Positions 8,848 through 17,590 of a stretch of DNA of 64,000 bases are shown piece by piece. Under the pieces are notes generated by a model. The model searched no databases. It saw only the letters and a program-made list of their open reading frames with translations, and was not told the origin of the DNA. A program made the translations under genes and the position numbers. The DNA is from Paraburkholderia solisilvae (lineage in GTDB: Bacteria; Pseudomonadota; Gammaproteobacteria; Burkholderiales; Burkholderiaceae). The first letter of the stretch is position 1; each line of letters opens with the position of its first letter. The stretch spans positions 25,702 through 89,701 of the forward strand of contig NZ_CADIKF010000029.1 of NCBI RefSeq assembly GCF_902859875.1, given 5' to 3'.

Positions 8848-9171
8848 CAGTTAGCCTTAAGAAAGTAAGGGAGTGGAAGCACGTCTTTCACCCAGCCCTT
8901 GCCGCTTCGAACCCCGTCCTGCTTTCGATCGAAGAATGACAACAGCCGCTCTTTAAAACGATCGACGCTATCGCGTTATTCCCTAACGCAATACCAATAC
9001 CGATCGGCATGCTTCTTTACACTTTTAAGGCAGTGATGTGAAACGCGCTGGCCATCAGGCATCCTTGAAGATCGTTTGGGTCGATGTTGCTTCGGAAGTG
9101 CGGTGCTCAGGTCGACTCATCGCACCGCGAGACCACGTCTGCAAGAAAAGAGGCGTCCTTGAAGAAACCGC
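8848..9171. other. Intergenic region between sod and tetR
   Basis: About 320 bp without a convincing gene. It must hold the minus-strand promoter of the superoxide dismutase gene. I see no strong hairpin or repeat here; the tetR promoter starts immediately to the right. Confidence 0.5.
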
Positions 9172-9200
9172 TTGACTATCTATCTATGAGTAGATAAAGT
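9172..9200 (+). promoter_or_regulatory. tetR promoter with operator in the spacer
   Basis: TTGACT (9172-9177) and TAAAGT (9195-9200) are separated by 17 bp, a good sigma-70 promoter. The palindrome TATCTA-TGAG-TAGATA (9181-9196) fills the spacer and touches the -10 element, so a repressor bound there would block RNA polymerase. Transcription would start only a few bases before the ATG at 9208, so the mRNA may be nearly leaderless. Confidence 0.75.
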
Positions 9201-9207
9201 ACGGCTC

Positions 9208-9774
9208 ATGGAAACGACAACGACCGTCCGCGAGCAGATACTCGATCACGCCATCACGCTGATGATGCTGCATGGCTACAACGGGTTCAGCTATCGCGAC
9301 CTGTCCGAACTGGTCGGCGTCAAGACCTCGAGCATCCATTACTACTTCCCGTCAAAGGAAGACCTGGCGCTCGAAGCGGTCAACGAATACAGCAGTCAGA
9401 TCTTCGGGCTGCTGAGTTCGGTAGACGCATCGTTGCCGGCGGACACGAAGCTCGCGCGCTATACGAAACTGTTCGGCCGCACGCTGGGCGACGGCGATCA
9501 GATCTGTCTGTGCGGCATGCTCGCCGCCGACATCGGGTCGCTGCCCGACCCGGTCCGCGCAGCGGTGCAGGCGTTTTTCAAAGCCAACGAAAGCTGGCTC
9601 GCGAAAGTGCTCGCTCAGGGCGTGAAAGAACGCACGCTGGTTGCGAATGGCAAACCGGAAAGCGCGGCGCGCGCACTGTTCGCCGCTTATCAGGGCAGCG
9701 TGCTCGCGGCCCGGTTGTTTCAGACAAAGTCGCGGCTTGAAGAAATCGAAGCGATGTGGAAAGTTTCAAAGTAG
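9208..9774 (+). CDS. TetR-family regulator, probably peroxide/electrophile sensing
   Basis: The protein has 188 aa. The N-terminal helix-turn-helix is clear: FSYRDLSELVGVKTSSIHYYFPSKEDL without the Gly-rich variants of other families. The C-terminal ligand domain has two close cysteines, Cys100 and Cys102 (DQICLCGMLAADI), a plausible redox or electrophile switch as in NemR-type proteins. The gene is followed on the same strand by an Ohr-type peroxidase. Palindromes of the same form lie in its own promoter and ahead of ohr, so it probably represses both. The start at 9208 is fixed by the promoter position. Confidence 0.82.
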   Translation: METTTTVREQILDHAITLMMLHGYNGFSYRDLSELVGVKTSSIHYYFPSKEDLALEAVNEYSSQIFGLLSSVDASLPADTKLARYTKLFGRTLGDGDQICLCGMLAADIGSLPDPVRAAVQAFFKANESWLAKVLAQGVKERTLVANGKPESAARALFAAYQGSVLAARLFQTKSRLEEIEAMWKVSK

Positions 9775-9833
9775 TGTGGAAGTGATGCAGTTGCAGGTCG
9801 GGCGGTTCGCCGCTCTTTCATGGCCGGTTATCT

Positions 9834-9847
9834 ATCTTCTAGTAGAT
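9834..9847 (+). promoter_or_regulatory. Second TetR-type operator, upstream of ohr
   Basis: ATCT-N6-AGAT, reading ATCTTCTAGTAGAT. It shares ATCT and the AGTAGAT half with the operator at 9182-9195 (ATCTATGAGTAGAT). It lies 126 bp before the ohr start. A -10/-35 pair here is not clear to me. Confidence 0.6.
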
Positions 9848-9973
9848 TGGTAGCCGGACGAAGCGAAGCTTTAAGCTGTAACGGGTACTGGCCGGTCGTC
9901 GGATTGCACGAAGCAGCCCACCGACCAACCCGCAAGCAGGTCCATTCAACCCAATGCCATCAGGAGTCTTATC

Positions 9974-10399
9974 ATGTCGATCGAAAAAGTGCTGTACCGT
10001 GCTCACGCTCATGCAACCGGCGGCCGCGACGGCCGTGCGACCGTGCAAAACAGCACACTCGATTTCAAGCTGGTCACGCCGCGTGAACTCGGCGGCGCGG
10101 GCGGCGACGGCGCGAATCCGGAGCAGCTGTTCGCGGCGGGTTACAGCGCGTGCTTTCTCGGCGCGATGAAGTTCGTCGCCGCGCGCGACAAGATCGCGAT
10201 GCCGGCGGACGCATCGATCGATTCCAGCGTCGGCATCGGTCAGATTCCGAGCGGCTTCGGCATCGAAGTGGAACTGAAGATTTCGCTGCCCGGCCTGGAT
10301 CGCGCCGCTGCGCAAGCGCTGGTCGACAAGGCGCACATCGTGTGTCCGTATTCGAATGCGACGCGCGGCAATATCGACGTCACGCTGACGCTGGTTTAA
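9974..10399 (+). CDS. ohr: Ohr/OsmC-family organic hydroperoxide reductase
   Basis: The protein has 141 aa, normal for Ohr. The peroxidatic Cys60 (AAGYSACF) and resolving Cys124 (HIVCPYSNATRGN) are present, as are the active-site Arg18 and Glu50. Ohr reduces organic and fatty-acid hydroperoxides using lipoylated proteins. It lies downstream of a TetR gene instead of the more usual MarR-type OhrR. AGGAG seven bases before the ATG fixes the start. Confidence 0.92.
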   Translation: MSIEKVLYRAHAHATGGRDGRATVQNSTLDFKLVTPRELGGAGGDGANPEQLFAAGYSACFLGAMKFVAARDKIAMPADASIDSSVGIGQIPSGFGIEVELKISLPGLDRAAAQALVDKAHIVCPYSNATRGNIDVTLTLV

Positions 10400-10431
10400 G
10401 CGCGCAGTGTTCTAAGGTCTCTGAAGGTAAG

Positions 10432-10469
10432 CGCCCGGCGCGACGATGCTGCATTCGTCGCGCCGGGCG
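10432..10469 (+). repeat. Perfect 14-bp inverted repeat after ohr
   Basis: Arms CGCCCGGCGCGACG (10432-10445) and its exact complement (10456-10469) with a 10-base loop, 33 bases after the ohr stop. The stem is GC-rich and stable but no T-run follows, so it may protect the ohr mRNA 3' end or act as a factor-assisted terminator. Confidence 0.7.
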
Positions 10470-10520
10470 GATATCACGCACGCCGAATCGGCCTCGCTAT
10501 TGCACGACGGAGTCAGCATC

Positions 10521-10676
10521 ATGAGAAAGACCTTGAGCGCGTCGCTGCTGGTCGGCGGTGCGAGCCTTGCCGCAATTGCGCTGGTCGCCGCGACGGCCGT
10601 GCTGTCCGCACCGGCATTCGCCAACGAAATGAGTGCGGCGCCGCATCCGTTTACCACCACCGCCTCTCGAATCTGA
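10521..10676 (+). CDS. Small exported protein, function unknown
   Basis: A 51-aa open frame starting MRKTLSASLLVGGASL with a hydrophobic core and a plausible APAFA-N cleavage site near residue 35, leaving a mature peptide of only about 16 residues. GGAG lies nine bases before the ATG. Codon use fits the genome. No family recognised; the short mature part means it could also be a spurious frame. Confidence 0.45.
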   Translation: MRKTLSASLLVGGASLAAIALVAATAVLSAPAFANEMSAAPHPFTTTASRI

Positions 10677-10764
10677 TCGTCTAAAAGCATGCGTGGTTGC
10701 CAGTCAGCGTCTAGTCGACGCAGCGCGCGCGTGCTCAGCCGGCAAGGATGCCATATGGATTTAT

Positions 10765-10983
10765 TCAGCCCGCGTCCGGGCTGGCGCCGATGCGCAGCCG
10801 GTTGATCTGAACGGCGATATGCTCGAGACGCGTAAGATGCATCGGCACGGAAGCGCGCGCTTTCAGCGCTTCGACTCGACGCTCCCAGTATTTGATATCG
10901 ACGCGGTCCGCAACGGTGAGCATGCGGACGATCTGTTCCAGGTGAGCGATTTCGCGTTCCATGATCTGATCCATTGGATTCAT
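10765..10983 (-). CDS. Small helical protein, function unknown
   Basis: The protein has 72 aa and is highly charged with a heptad-like pattern (MNPMDQIMEREIAHLEQIVR), predicted to be helical or coiled-coil and cytoplasmic. GGGAG nine bases upstream supports the ATG at 10983; an in-frame extension to 11046 lacks such a site. I do not recognise a family. It stands alone between the small exported protein and the EamA transporter. Confidence 0.6.
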   Translation of the reverse strand: MNPMDQIMEREIAHLEQIVRMLTVADRVDIKYWERRVEALKARASVPMHLTRLEHIAVQINRLRIGASPDAG

Positions 10984-11354
10984 TGTTGTGCTCCCGCGAG
11001 TGGTTCGCCGATCCTTCTGGCTCAAATCAACTTCGCAGGTTAACAACCGGGGTCTTAAGACAAGCTTAAGCAGCGGTTCGTCTTAGCGTTATTCGATGCG
11101 TGCGCAACGAGATTGCGCCGGGTGGCTCGACAGCCGGTTTGCTGCACGCGCAGGACGCCGGGACGTCGGTTGCGTCGCGTATTTCCCCTCTACGTCGTTG
11201 CCGCCCGTATGGCGGCGCGGTCCTCGATCGTTCGTCGTGCAGATGTTGTGCAACGATGTCCAGATTGCGAACTGCAAAACGTCTGATGACGCGATGGTTG
11301 GCCGGTTTGCAGTGCGTGTCAAGCTGAAGCCACCACGCATAACGTCCGTATGCT
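10984..11354. other. Intergenic region
   Basis: About 370 bp with no frame that looks coding and no strong hairpin or repeat that I can see. It lies upstream of the small minus-strand gene and downstream of the EamA gene. Confidence 0.5.
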
Positions 11355-12305
11355 TCATGGCGTGCCCGCGTTGCGTGCCTCCCGCGTGAACACCTGGCGC
11401 AACCAGCCCTGCCCGTTGACGACCAGCAGCCCTGCCAGCACCAGCGCCGAGCCCGCGAGAAACGCGATCGAGACGCGCTCATGCAGCAGCAGGATGCCGA
11501 GCGCGACGCCGAATAGCGGCGTCATGAACGACAGCACGCCGAGGCGCGCGGCAAAGTAATGGCGCATCAACCAGAACCACACGAGATAGCTGACGAACGA
11601 AATAACCACGCCCTGAAATGCGAGGCTCGCCCATGCAAGCGCGGTGCCATGAAAATGCGTGTCGCCGGTTGCAAACGCGAACGGCAGCAGCGCGACAAAC
11701 GCCCCGGCAAGCTGATAGAACAGCGTTTGCGCGGCCGGCGCTTCGCTCAGGCGGCTCACGCGGACCGCGACCGTCGTCAGCCCCCACGCGGCGCCCGCGC
11801 ACACCCCCATGAAATCGCCGAGCAGCCAGTCGGGCGACGCGGGGCTCGCATCGCCGCCTCCGCCCCCGATAGCCGGTACGAGGAACGTCACCGCGATGCC
11901 GGCGAACGCGAGGCCGATGCCGAGCCATTGCAGCAGCGACAGGCGCTCATCCGGCAGCCGCAGATGCAGCCCGACCGCGGCGAACATCGGCGCCGTATAG
12001 AGAAACACCGCCATATGCGATGCGCTGGTGCGACGCACGCCTTCCGCGATAAACAGAAATTCCGCCGCGAACAACAGGCCGACCACGAGACCCGAGCGCA
12101 GTGCGACACCGGCAAGCCATCGCTCGCGCACGATCAGCCGGCTGAAGCACCACACCAGCAGCGCCGCGATGCCGGAGCGCAGCGCGACCTGCAGCATCGG
12201 CGATACATCCGTTACCGCCGCCTTGATCGCCACCTGTTGCAAGCCCCACGCGAGGCACAGCACGATCATCAGCGTCGCGGCCAGTCCATCGATGGGCTTT
12301 CTCAT
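11355..12305 (-). CDS. EamA/DMT-family transporter
   Basis: The protein has 316 aa with about ten membrane segments in two EamA repeats (about 8-140 and 165-300), typical of drug/metabolite exporters such as RhtA or YdcZ relatives. The first repeat begins MIVLCLAWGLQQVAIKAA and the second GVCAGAAWGLTTVAVRVS. It sits in the inner membrane and probably exports an amino acid or metabolite, but the substrate cannot be read from sequence. The ATG at 12305 has AGGCGAGG directly upstream. No operon partner. Confidence 0.85.
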   Translation of the reverse strand: MRKPIDGLAATLMIVLCLAWGLQQVAIKAAVTDVSPMLQVALRSGIAALLVWCFSRLIVRERWLAGVALRSGLVVGLLFAAEFLFIAEGVRRTSASHMAVFLYTAPMFAAVGLHLRLPDERLSLLQWLGIGLAFAGIAVTFLVPAIGGGGGDASPASPDWLLGDFMGVCAGAAWGLTTVAVRVSRLSEAPAAQTLFYQLAGAFVALLPFAFATGDTHFHGTALAWASLAFQGVVISFVSYLVWFWLMRHYFAARLGVLSFMTPLFGVALGILLLHERVSIAFLAGSALVLAGLLVVNGQGWLRQVFTREARNAGTP

Positions 12306-12481
12306 CCTCGCCTTACCTGTCTATTCATGGTGATTGCATGGTTGCGGCACGCCGGCGCCGCACGGGCCGCCTGCTTCCGTCAAGCAGAGCCGAAGCATAA
12401 AGCTTACGCGGGAGCAACGCGACACGTGGTGCGATATCGATTGTTGAACACCCGCGTCAAGCTTGTGCGGCAGTCTTCCGC

Positions 12482-13387
12482 TCAACGCGCACCGAACTTC
12501 TGCTCGTACAGTTCGCACAGCCAGTCGACGAACACGCGCACGCGCGGCGACAACTGGCGACGGTACGGATACAGCGCGGACACCACCATCGCGGGGCTCG
12601 TCCATCGCGCGAGCACTTCGACAAGGCGCCCGTCGCGCAACTCGTCCTCGACGTGAAAGCGCGGCACCTGAATCAAACCGCAACCGCGCAACGCGCACAC
12701 GACGTTGTTCTCCGCGTCGTTCACCGCCATCCAGCCGCCGACCGCGTAGGTGCGCAGCGCGCCATCGACGCTCAACTCGAATGGATAGTCTGCTGAGCCG
12801 CCGCTCGTGAAAAAGCGCACCGCCTGATGCCCGCCGAGTTCTTCAGGATGCCGCGGCGTGCCATGGCGCGCCAGATAGTCGGGGCTCGCGCACACCACCT
12901 GCGGCATCGATGCGAGGCGCCGCGCGACAAGGCTCGAATCGCGTGGATTCCCTGCGCGGATCACACAGTCGACCCCTTCGCGCACGAGATCGACCAGCCG
13001 GTCGCCGCTGCTCACCACCAGATCGACATTCGGATAGCGGCTGCGAAACTCGTCGATTCGCGTGAGCACGATGCGCGTGGCATGCGTGCCGTGCATGTCG
13101 ACCCGCAGCACGCCGCGCGGATTCGACGCGACGTGCCGCAGCGACGCCTCCGCATCGTCCAGTTCGCTCAACACCTGCACGCAGCGCTCATAAAACGCCT
13201 GGCCGTCCAGCGTCGGCCGAACCTGCCGCGTCGTGCGCTCGAGCAGCCGCGTGCCGAGGCGCGCTTCGAGCTCCTTGATCGCGTACGTGGCCGTCGCGCG
13301 AGGCACGTCGAGCATATCCGCAGCCCGGCTGAAGCTTTGCACTTCGACGATCCGGGTGAACAGTTGCAGCGCATCGAGTCGGTCCAT
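12482..13387 (-). CDS. LysR-family transcriptional regulator
   Basis: The protein has 301 aa, the usual length. The winged HTH is at about residues 1-60 (FSRAADMLDVPRATATYAIKE follows the family pattern), the substrate-binding domain at about 90-295. It is divergent from the SDR gene at 13589 with a 201-bp AT-rich spacer, so it most likely controls that gene and itself. The subgroup resembles regulators placed next to short-chain dehydrogenases in Burkholderiales. The inducer is unknown. Confidence 0.88.
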   Translation of the reverse strand: MDRLDALQLFTRIVEVQSFSRAADMLDVPRATATYAIKELEARLGTRLLERTTRQVRPTLDGQAFYERCVQVLSELDDAEASLRHVASNPRGVLRVDMHGTHATRIVLTRIDEFRSRYPNVDLVVSSGDRLVDLVREGVDCVIRAGNPRDSSLVARRLASMPQVVCASPDYLARHGTPRHPEELGGHQAVRFFTSGGSADYPFELSVDGALRTYAVGGWMAVNDAENNVVCALRGCGLIQVPRFHVEDELRDGRLVEVLARWTSPAMVVSALYPYRRQLSPRVRVFVDWLCELYEQKFGAR

Positions 13388-13395
13388 AGCCGTCT

Positions 13396-13459
13396 TTATT
13401 CATACGAGTTGAATGAATGGGCGTCACTTCACCGTATTTATCACATTTCCTGAATTCAG
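13396..13459. promoter_or_regulatory. Candidate LysR binding region
   Basis: Two dyads share the half-site TGAAT/ATTCA: ATTCA-N7-TGAAT at 13398-13414 and the perfect palindrome CTGAATTCAG at 13450-13459. They lie between the divergent LysR and SDR genes, where regulators of this family usually bind. The assignment is inferred from position and symmetry only. Confidence 0.45.
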
Positions 13460-13588
13460 ACGGGTCATCGATCATCAATTATTGCTTCCCATTGAATTAA
13501 GTTCCCAAACCGACGCCCTTTATCGCCACTGCTTAAACGACAACAATTCGCTTCAACACACTTCGTCATCGTTAAAAGGAGCGGACAC

Positions 13589-14329
13589 GTGAGCAACAAC
13601 ACGCAGAAGAGCGCCATCATCACCGGCGGCTCGCGCGGCATCGGCCAGGCCGTTGCGATGCGCCTCGCGGCAGACGGTTTTGCCGTCGCGGTCAACTATG
13701 CGGGCAACGCGGCAAGGGCACGCGAAACGGTCAGCGCGATCGAGGCGGTCGGCGGCACGGCAATCGCGGTAAGGGGCGACGTCGGCGAGTCGCAGGATGT
13801 CGCACGCCTCTTTGCGGAGACGATCCGCGCGTTCGGCGGGATCGACGTGGTGGTCAATAGCGCGGGCATCATGCCGATGGCAAGAATCGATGTAAGCCAA
13901 CTCGACACGTTCGACACAATCATCGCGACGAATCTGCGCGGCGCGTTCAACGTGATGGCGCAGGCGGCGGCCCGGCTGGACACCGGCGGCCGGATTATCG
14001 TGCTGTCCTCGAGCGTGATCGCGAAGTCGTTTCCCGGCTACGGGCCGTATATCGCCAGCAAGGCCGCCGTCGAAGGGCTCGTGCCGGTGCTGGCGAACGA
14101 ACTGCGCGGGCGCGGCATCACCGTGAATGCGGTCGCACCCGGACCGGTCGGCACGGAGCTGTTCCTCGACGGCAAGTCGGACGAACAGATCGCCTGGCTT
14201 GCGAAGCTCGCGCCGCTCGAACGGATCGGCAAGCCCGATGAAATCGCGTCGGCGGTGTCGTTCCTCGCCGGTCCCGACGGCGCATGGGTGAATGCGCAGA
14301 CCGTCCGCGTGAACGGCGGTTACGCCTGA
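13589..14329 (+). CDS. Short-chain dehydrogenase/reductase
   Basis: The protein has 246 aa, a classical SDR. The cofactor loop TGGSRGIG is at residues 12-19, NSAG at about 90-93, and the catalytic Ser142, Tyr154 and Lys158 (YIASK) are all present. It oxidises or reduces an alcohol/carbonyl with NAD(P)(H); the substrate is unknown. It starts with GTG at 13589 behind AAAGGAGCGG. It is divergent from a LysR gene that probably regulates it. Confidence 0.87.
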   Translation: MSNNTQKSAIITGGSRGIGQAVAMRLAADGFAVAVNYAGNAARARETVSAIEAVGGTAIAVRGDVGESQDVARLFAETIRAFGGIDVVVNSAGIMPMARIDVSQLDTFDTIIATNLRGAFNVMAQAAARLDTGGRIIVLSSSVIAKSFPGYGPYIASKAAVEGLVPVLANELRGRGITVNAVAPGPVGTELFLDGKSDEQIAWLAKLAPLERIGKPDEIASAVSFLAGPDGAWVNAQTVRVNGGYA

Positions 14330-14526
14330 TGGGCGCCTGCCGCGTACGCCCGCATCCCCCGGCGCGCCGCGACGCCGCACAAAAATAAAATTGGCCGTGC
14401 TAACTCGACCATGCTAAAAATTTCAAAGCAGCATACTTGCACGTGATCCGGCGCGGCTTCACCCATTGCATGCCACGCGCCGGCGCGCCTGCCTTCCCCC
14501 ACAACCCGCACTACGGAGGTCGCCCC

Positions 14527-15615
14527 ATGACGTCTCCCGGTCCGTCGCGCAACCCGTTGCCCGCGTTCGTCGCGATCGCGCTCGTCGTTATCGTGCTGTT
14601 GCTGCTGTTCGCGTGGACCGGCGGCTGGCTCACGCCGAACCGCGTCGGCGGCTCGACCCTCGTCAACATCCTTCAATACAACGCCGGCACGATTCACCCC
14701 GGCTTCCGGCGTGCCCATTCGAAGGGCATTTGCGTAAGCGGTCACTTCGAGTCGAACGGCGCGGGCGCCGCCTTGTCGCGCGCCGCGCTGTTTGCGCCGG
14801 GCTCCGCGACGGTGATCGGCCGTTTCAACACCGGCAGCTCGATGCCCGATAGCAACGATGCCGAGCAGATCTTCCATGGGCTCGGCATGCGTTTTCAGCT
14901 ATCCGACGGCGAGGAGTGGCGCATGGCGCTCGACCAGACGCCGGTCTTTGTCGTATCGAACCCGAAGGATTTCATTGCGCTGCAGATTGCGACAAAGCCC
15001 GACCCGTCGACTCACCAACCCGATCCGGAAAAGATCAAGACCTTTCTGTCGACGCATCCGGAAACGCAGCGCTTCTTCGACTACATGGGCAAGACGCCGA
15101 TGCCGTCGAGCTTCGCGAACGGCACGTACTACAGCATCAATGCATTCCGCTTCACCGATGCGACCGGCACGATGCGTTATGTGCGCTGGCAGTTCGAGCC
15201 CGAGCAGCCGTTTATGGCGCTCGACAAGAGCAAGGTCGCCGCGCTGGGGCCGAACTTCCTGTTCAACGACTTGCTGCAGCGCGTTCACAATGGGCCCGTG
15301 AAGTGGCACATGATCCTCGTGCCGGCGAATCCGGGCGACCAGACCGACAACGCGACCGTCGCGTGGGGCCCTGATCATCAGCGCATCGACGCCGGCACAC
15401 TGGTGTTCGACCAGATCGCGACCGAAGAGGACGGTCACTGCCGCGACTACAACTACGACCCGCTGATTCTGCCCAAGGGCGTGGCCCGCTCCGAAGACCC
15501 GCTGCTGCCCGCGCGCTCCGCCGCGTACTCGGTGTCGTTCCAGCGGCGCGCGGCCGAAGGCCCGCGCCCCGATGCGATCACGCTCGAACTCCAGAACAAG
15601 GGAGAGGCCAAATGA
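14527..15615 (+). CDS. Membrane-anchored catalase-family heme peroxidase (SrpA-like)
   Basis: The protein has 362 aa. An N-terminal hydrophobic segment (about 13-31) anchors or exports it. The rest is a short catalase-type fold: the distal His64 lies in RRAHSKGICVSGHF, and the proximal heme-ligand Tyr is near residue 334 in PLLPARSAAYSVSFQRR. Such catalase-related peroxidases lack the long C-terminal domains of true catalases and use H2O2 to oxidise an unknown donor. Its stop overlaps the start of a cytochrome b561 gene, suggesting the heme enzyme exchanges electrons with the membrane quinone pool. GGAGG supports the ATG at 14527. Confidence 0.85.
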   Translation: MTSPGPSRNPLPAFVAIALVVIVLLLLFAWTGGWLTPNRVGGSTLVNILQYNAGTIHPGFRRAHSKGICVSGHFESNGAGAALSRAALFAPGSATVIGRFNTGSSMPDSNDAEQIFHGLGMRFQLSDGEEWRMALDQTPVFVVSNPKDFIALQIATKPDPSTHQPDPEKIKTFLSTHPETQRFFDYMGKTPMPSSFANGTYYSINAFRFTDATGTMRYVRWQFEPEQPFMALDKSKVAALGPNFLFNDLLQRVHNGPVKWHMILVPANPGDQTDNATVAWGPDHQRIDAGTLVFDQIATEEDGHCRDYNYDPLILPKGVARSEDPLLPARSAAYSVSFQRRAAEGPRPDAITLELQNKGEAK

Positions 15616-16178
15616 ATGCCCCGAAGAATGTTCCGCAAGCGCAGTCGCCGCTTTACTTCGTGTTGCCCGCACGCATCCTGCACTGGCTGATGGCGCTGCT
15701 GATACTCGCGATGCTGTATATCGGCGCCGGCATGGTGTCGACGGTCAGCGTGCGGTATCCCGAACTGCTCGCGTGGCACCGGCCGCTCGGCATTGCGATC
15801 CTGATCCTCGCGCTGATCCGCCTCGCGGTGCGGCTCACGCATCGCCCGCCGCCGCTGCCCGCCGACCTGCCGGGCATCCAGGCCGTCGCGGCGAAGGCGT
15901 CACATTACGTGCTCTATGCGTTGATGATCGCCATGCCGCTGATCGGCTGGGCGATGCAGTCCGCGGGAGGCTATCCGGTCATCATGTGGAAGGGCTTTGA
16001 GCTGCCGCCGATCCTGCCGCACGATATCGTCGTCTATGGTCAGTTGCGGCGTGTGCATGGCCTGCTCGGCTATGCGTTCTTCCTGCTGATTCTCGGCCAT
16101 CTCGCCGCCGCGCTGATGCATGCGTGGGTGCGTCGCGACGGGGTGTTTCAGAGCATGTCCGGCGGCAGCCAGCCATAA
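15612..16178 (+). CDS. Cytochrome b561-family membrane protein
   Basis: The protein has 188 aa with four membrane helices. Heme-ligand candidates are His24 (ILHW), His56, His98, His149 and His163, as in bacterial cytochrome b561. It shuttles electrons across the inner membrane. ATGA overlap with the catalase-like gene means coupled expression, so the two probably form one periplasmic peroxidase system. Its last 279 bp lie opposite the 3' end of the convergent hydroxylase gene. Confidence 0.9.
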   Translation: MNAPKNVPQAQSPLYFVLPARILHWLMALLILAMLYIGAGMVSTVSVRYPELLAWHRPLGIAILILALIRLAVRLTHRPPPLPADLPGIQAVAAKASHYVLYALMIAMPLIGWAMQSAGGYPVIMWKGFELPPILPHDIVVYGQLRRVHGLLGYAFFLLILGHLAAALMHAWVRRDGVFQSMSGGSQP

Positions 16179-17117
16179 GATTTCGGTTGCCCGCACGAGC
16201 GCCCGTGCGCGGGCCTGCACGGCCGCCTGTTCGGCCGCGCGGCGGCGCATGTCTTCGGTGGTTTCGCCTTTGCCGTCGGGCAGCCAGCCCGGCGGGCAGA
16301 AGATGTGGCTGAGCGCGACGCGCACGTTCTTTGCCGACACGACGTCGCGCACGAGCGTCGCCCAGTGCTCGAATTCGACGACGAACGGATTGCGCGTACG
16401 GGTCGGCGTGACGAGGCCGTAACGGCACGGCAGATCCTTGCGCTCGGCCACGTAGGTGCCGAAGATCCGGTCGAATACGATCAGCACGCCGCCATAGTTC
16501 GCATCGAGATACTCGAGATTCGACGCATGGTGCACGCGGTGGGCGGACGGCGTGTTGATCACATATTCGAGCCAGCCGAGCTTCGGCGTCCAGGTGTTGT
16601 GAATCCAGAACTGATACCAGAGGTTGATCGACAGCGTCAGCATCGCGATCTCGGGACGCACGCCGAGCCAGACGAGCGGCAGAAAGAACAGGCCCATGCC
16701 GGAGAATTTCGTGGTCCAGCCGAGCCGGTACGCGGTCGCGAGCGTCAACTGGTTCGGCGAGTGGTGCACCGCGTGCGTCGCCCACATCAGCCGCATGCGA
16801 TGCGCGGTGCGGTGATACCAGTAGTAGCAGAACTCCTGCGCGAGAAAGACCGTGAAAAACATCGGCACCGCGGGCATCGCGACCGTGTGAATGCGGTGAT
16901 GCCACGCGAACGCGAGCAGCGGCGCCGCCAGCGACAGCGGCACCAGATCGATCAGCTTGCGGCCGACCATGTCGATCAGCGAGAGCCGCATTTCATTCCA
17001 GTCGAACGGTTCGCCGCCGCGATGGCGGCTTCGCCAGTTCAGCACGAATGCTTCGATCAGAGAAATGCCGACGAAGGCCAGCGACACGATGTAGGTGAGC
17101 GTCAGGGAGTGTGCCAT
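15900..17117 (-). CDS. Sterol desaturase/fatty acid hydroxylase-family protein with antisense C-terminal extension
   Basis: The frame codes for 405 aa. Residues 1 to about 310 are a membrane-bound di-iron hydroxylase with the three His boxes HRTAH (102-106), HAVHH (115-119) and HRVHH (193-197) and four or more membrane segments. Members hydroxylate lipids or sterol-like chains. The family core ends around GKGETTEDMRRRA. After that the frame stays open for another 92 codons that are antisense to cytochrome b561, giving a low-complexity, charged tail. The normal stop was probably lost, or the tail is not conserved. The ATG at 17117 has a weak ribosome site. Confidence 0.8.
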   Translation of the reverse strand: MAHSLTLTYIVSLAFVGISLIEAFVLNWRSRHRGGEPFDWNEMRLSLIDMVGRKLIDLVPLSLAAPLLAFAWHHRIHTVAMPAVPMFFTVFLAQEFCYYWYHRTAHRMRLMWATHAVHHSPNQLTLATAYRLGWTTKFSGMGLFFLPLVWLGVRPEIAMLTLSINLWYQFWIHNTWTPKLGWLEYVINTPSAHRVHHASNLEYLDANYGGVLIVFDRIFGTYVAERKDLPCRYGLVTPTRTRNPFVVEFEHWATLVRDVVSAKNVRVALSHIFCPPGWLPDGKGETTEDMRRRAAEQAAVQARARALVRATEILWLAAAGHALKHPVATHPRMHQRGGEMAENQQEERIAEQAMHTPQLTIDDDIVRQDRRQLKALPHDDRIASRGLHRPADQRHGDHQRIEHVM

Positions 17118-17590
17118 GATGAAAGAGAGATCGACAGGTTCAGGGCCGGGGTCTGGCGCGTCGGCTGGCTGAATCGTTGCGTGCACACCGTCGCGTCCCA
17201 CGCAGGCACTCTAGAAAGCGGCGCGGTTAAAAGCCATCGACAAACTATGTCGCGATGTTTCACCGCCGCGGGCGCGTGCGCGGGCGCGGCTATGCGGGCG
17301 CGCGGCAGCGCGCCGTGACATACGGCGACATATTTTTCATGAGAAGGCGTGAGCCGGGCGAGCCGTCGAATCCGCGTGCGCACACCAAGGGGTCGCGCTA
17401 TGGCGGTCGCTTGGCTGCGGAGCGGATGCGACAGCTGCCAGCGCATTGGCTAGTCAAGACAGCGTCACACTCGCCACGCACATCGCGCTCGCGCCGCACG
17501 CACCGAGCGCGGCAGCGTGGCCTGATGAATGGCAGCGCGAAAAAACCGAAGCAGCGAAGCAGGAAAACGAAAGAAAACGCCTGCGCCGTG
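17118..17590. other. Intergenic region
   Basis: About 470 bp between the divergently placed hydroxylase start and the 3' end of the phosphatase. Open frames exist on both strands but have Arg/Ala-rich composition typical of shadow frames. No terminator or repeat recognised. Confidence 0.5.
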
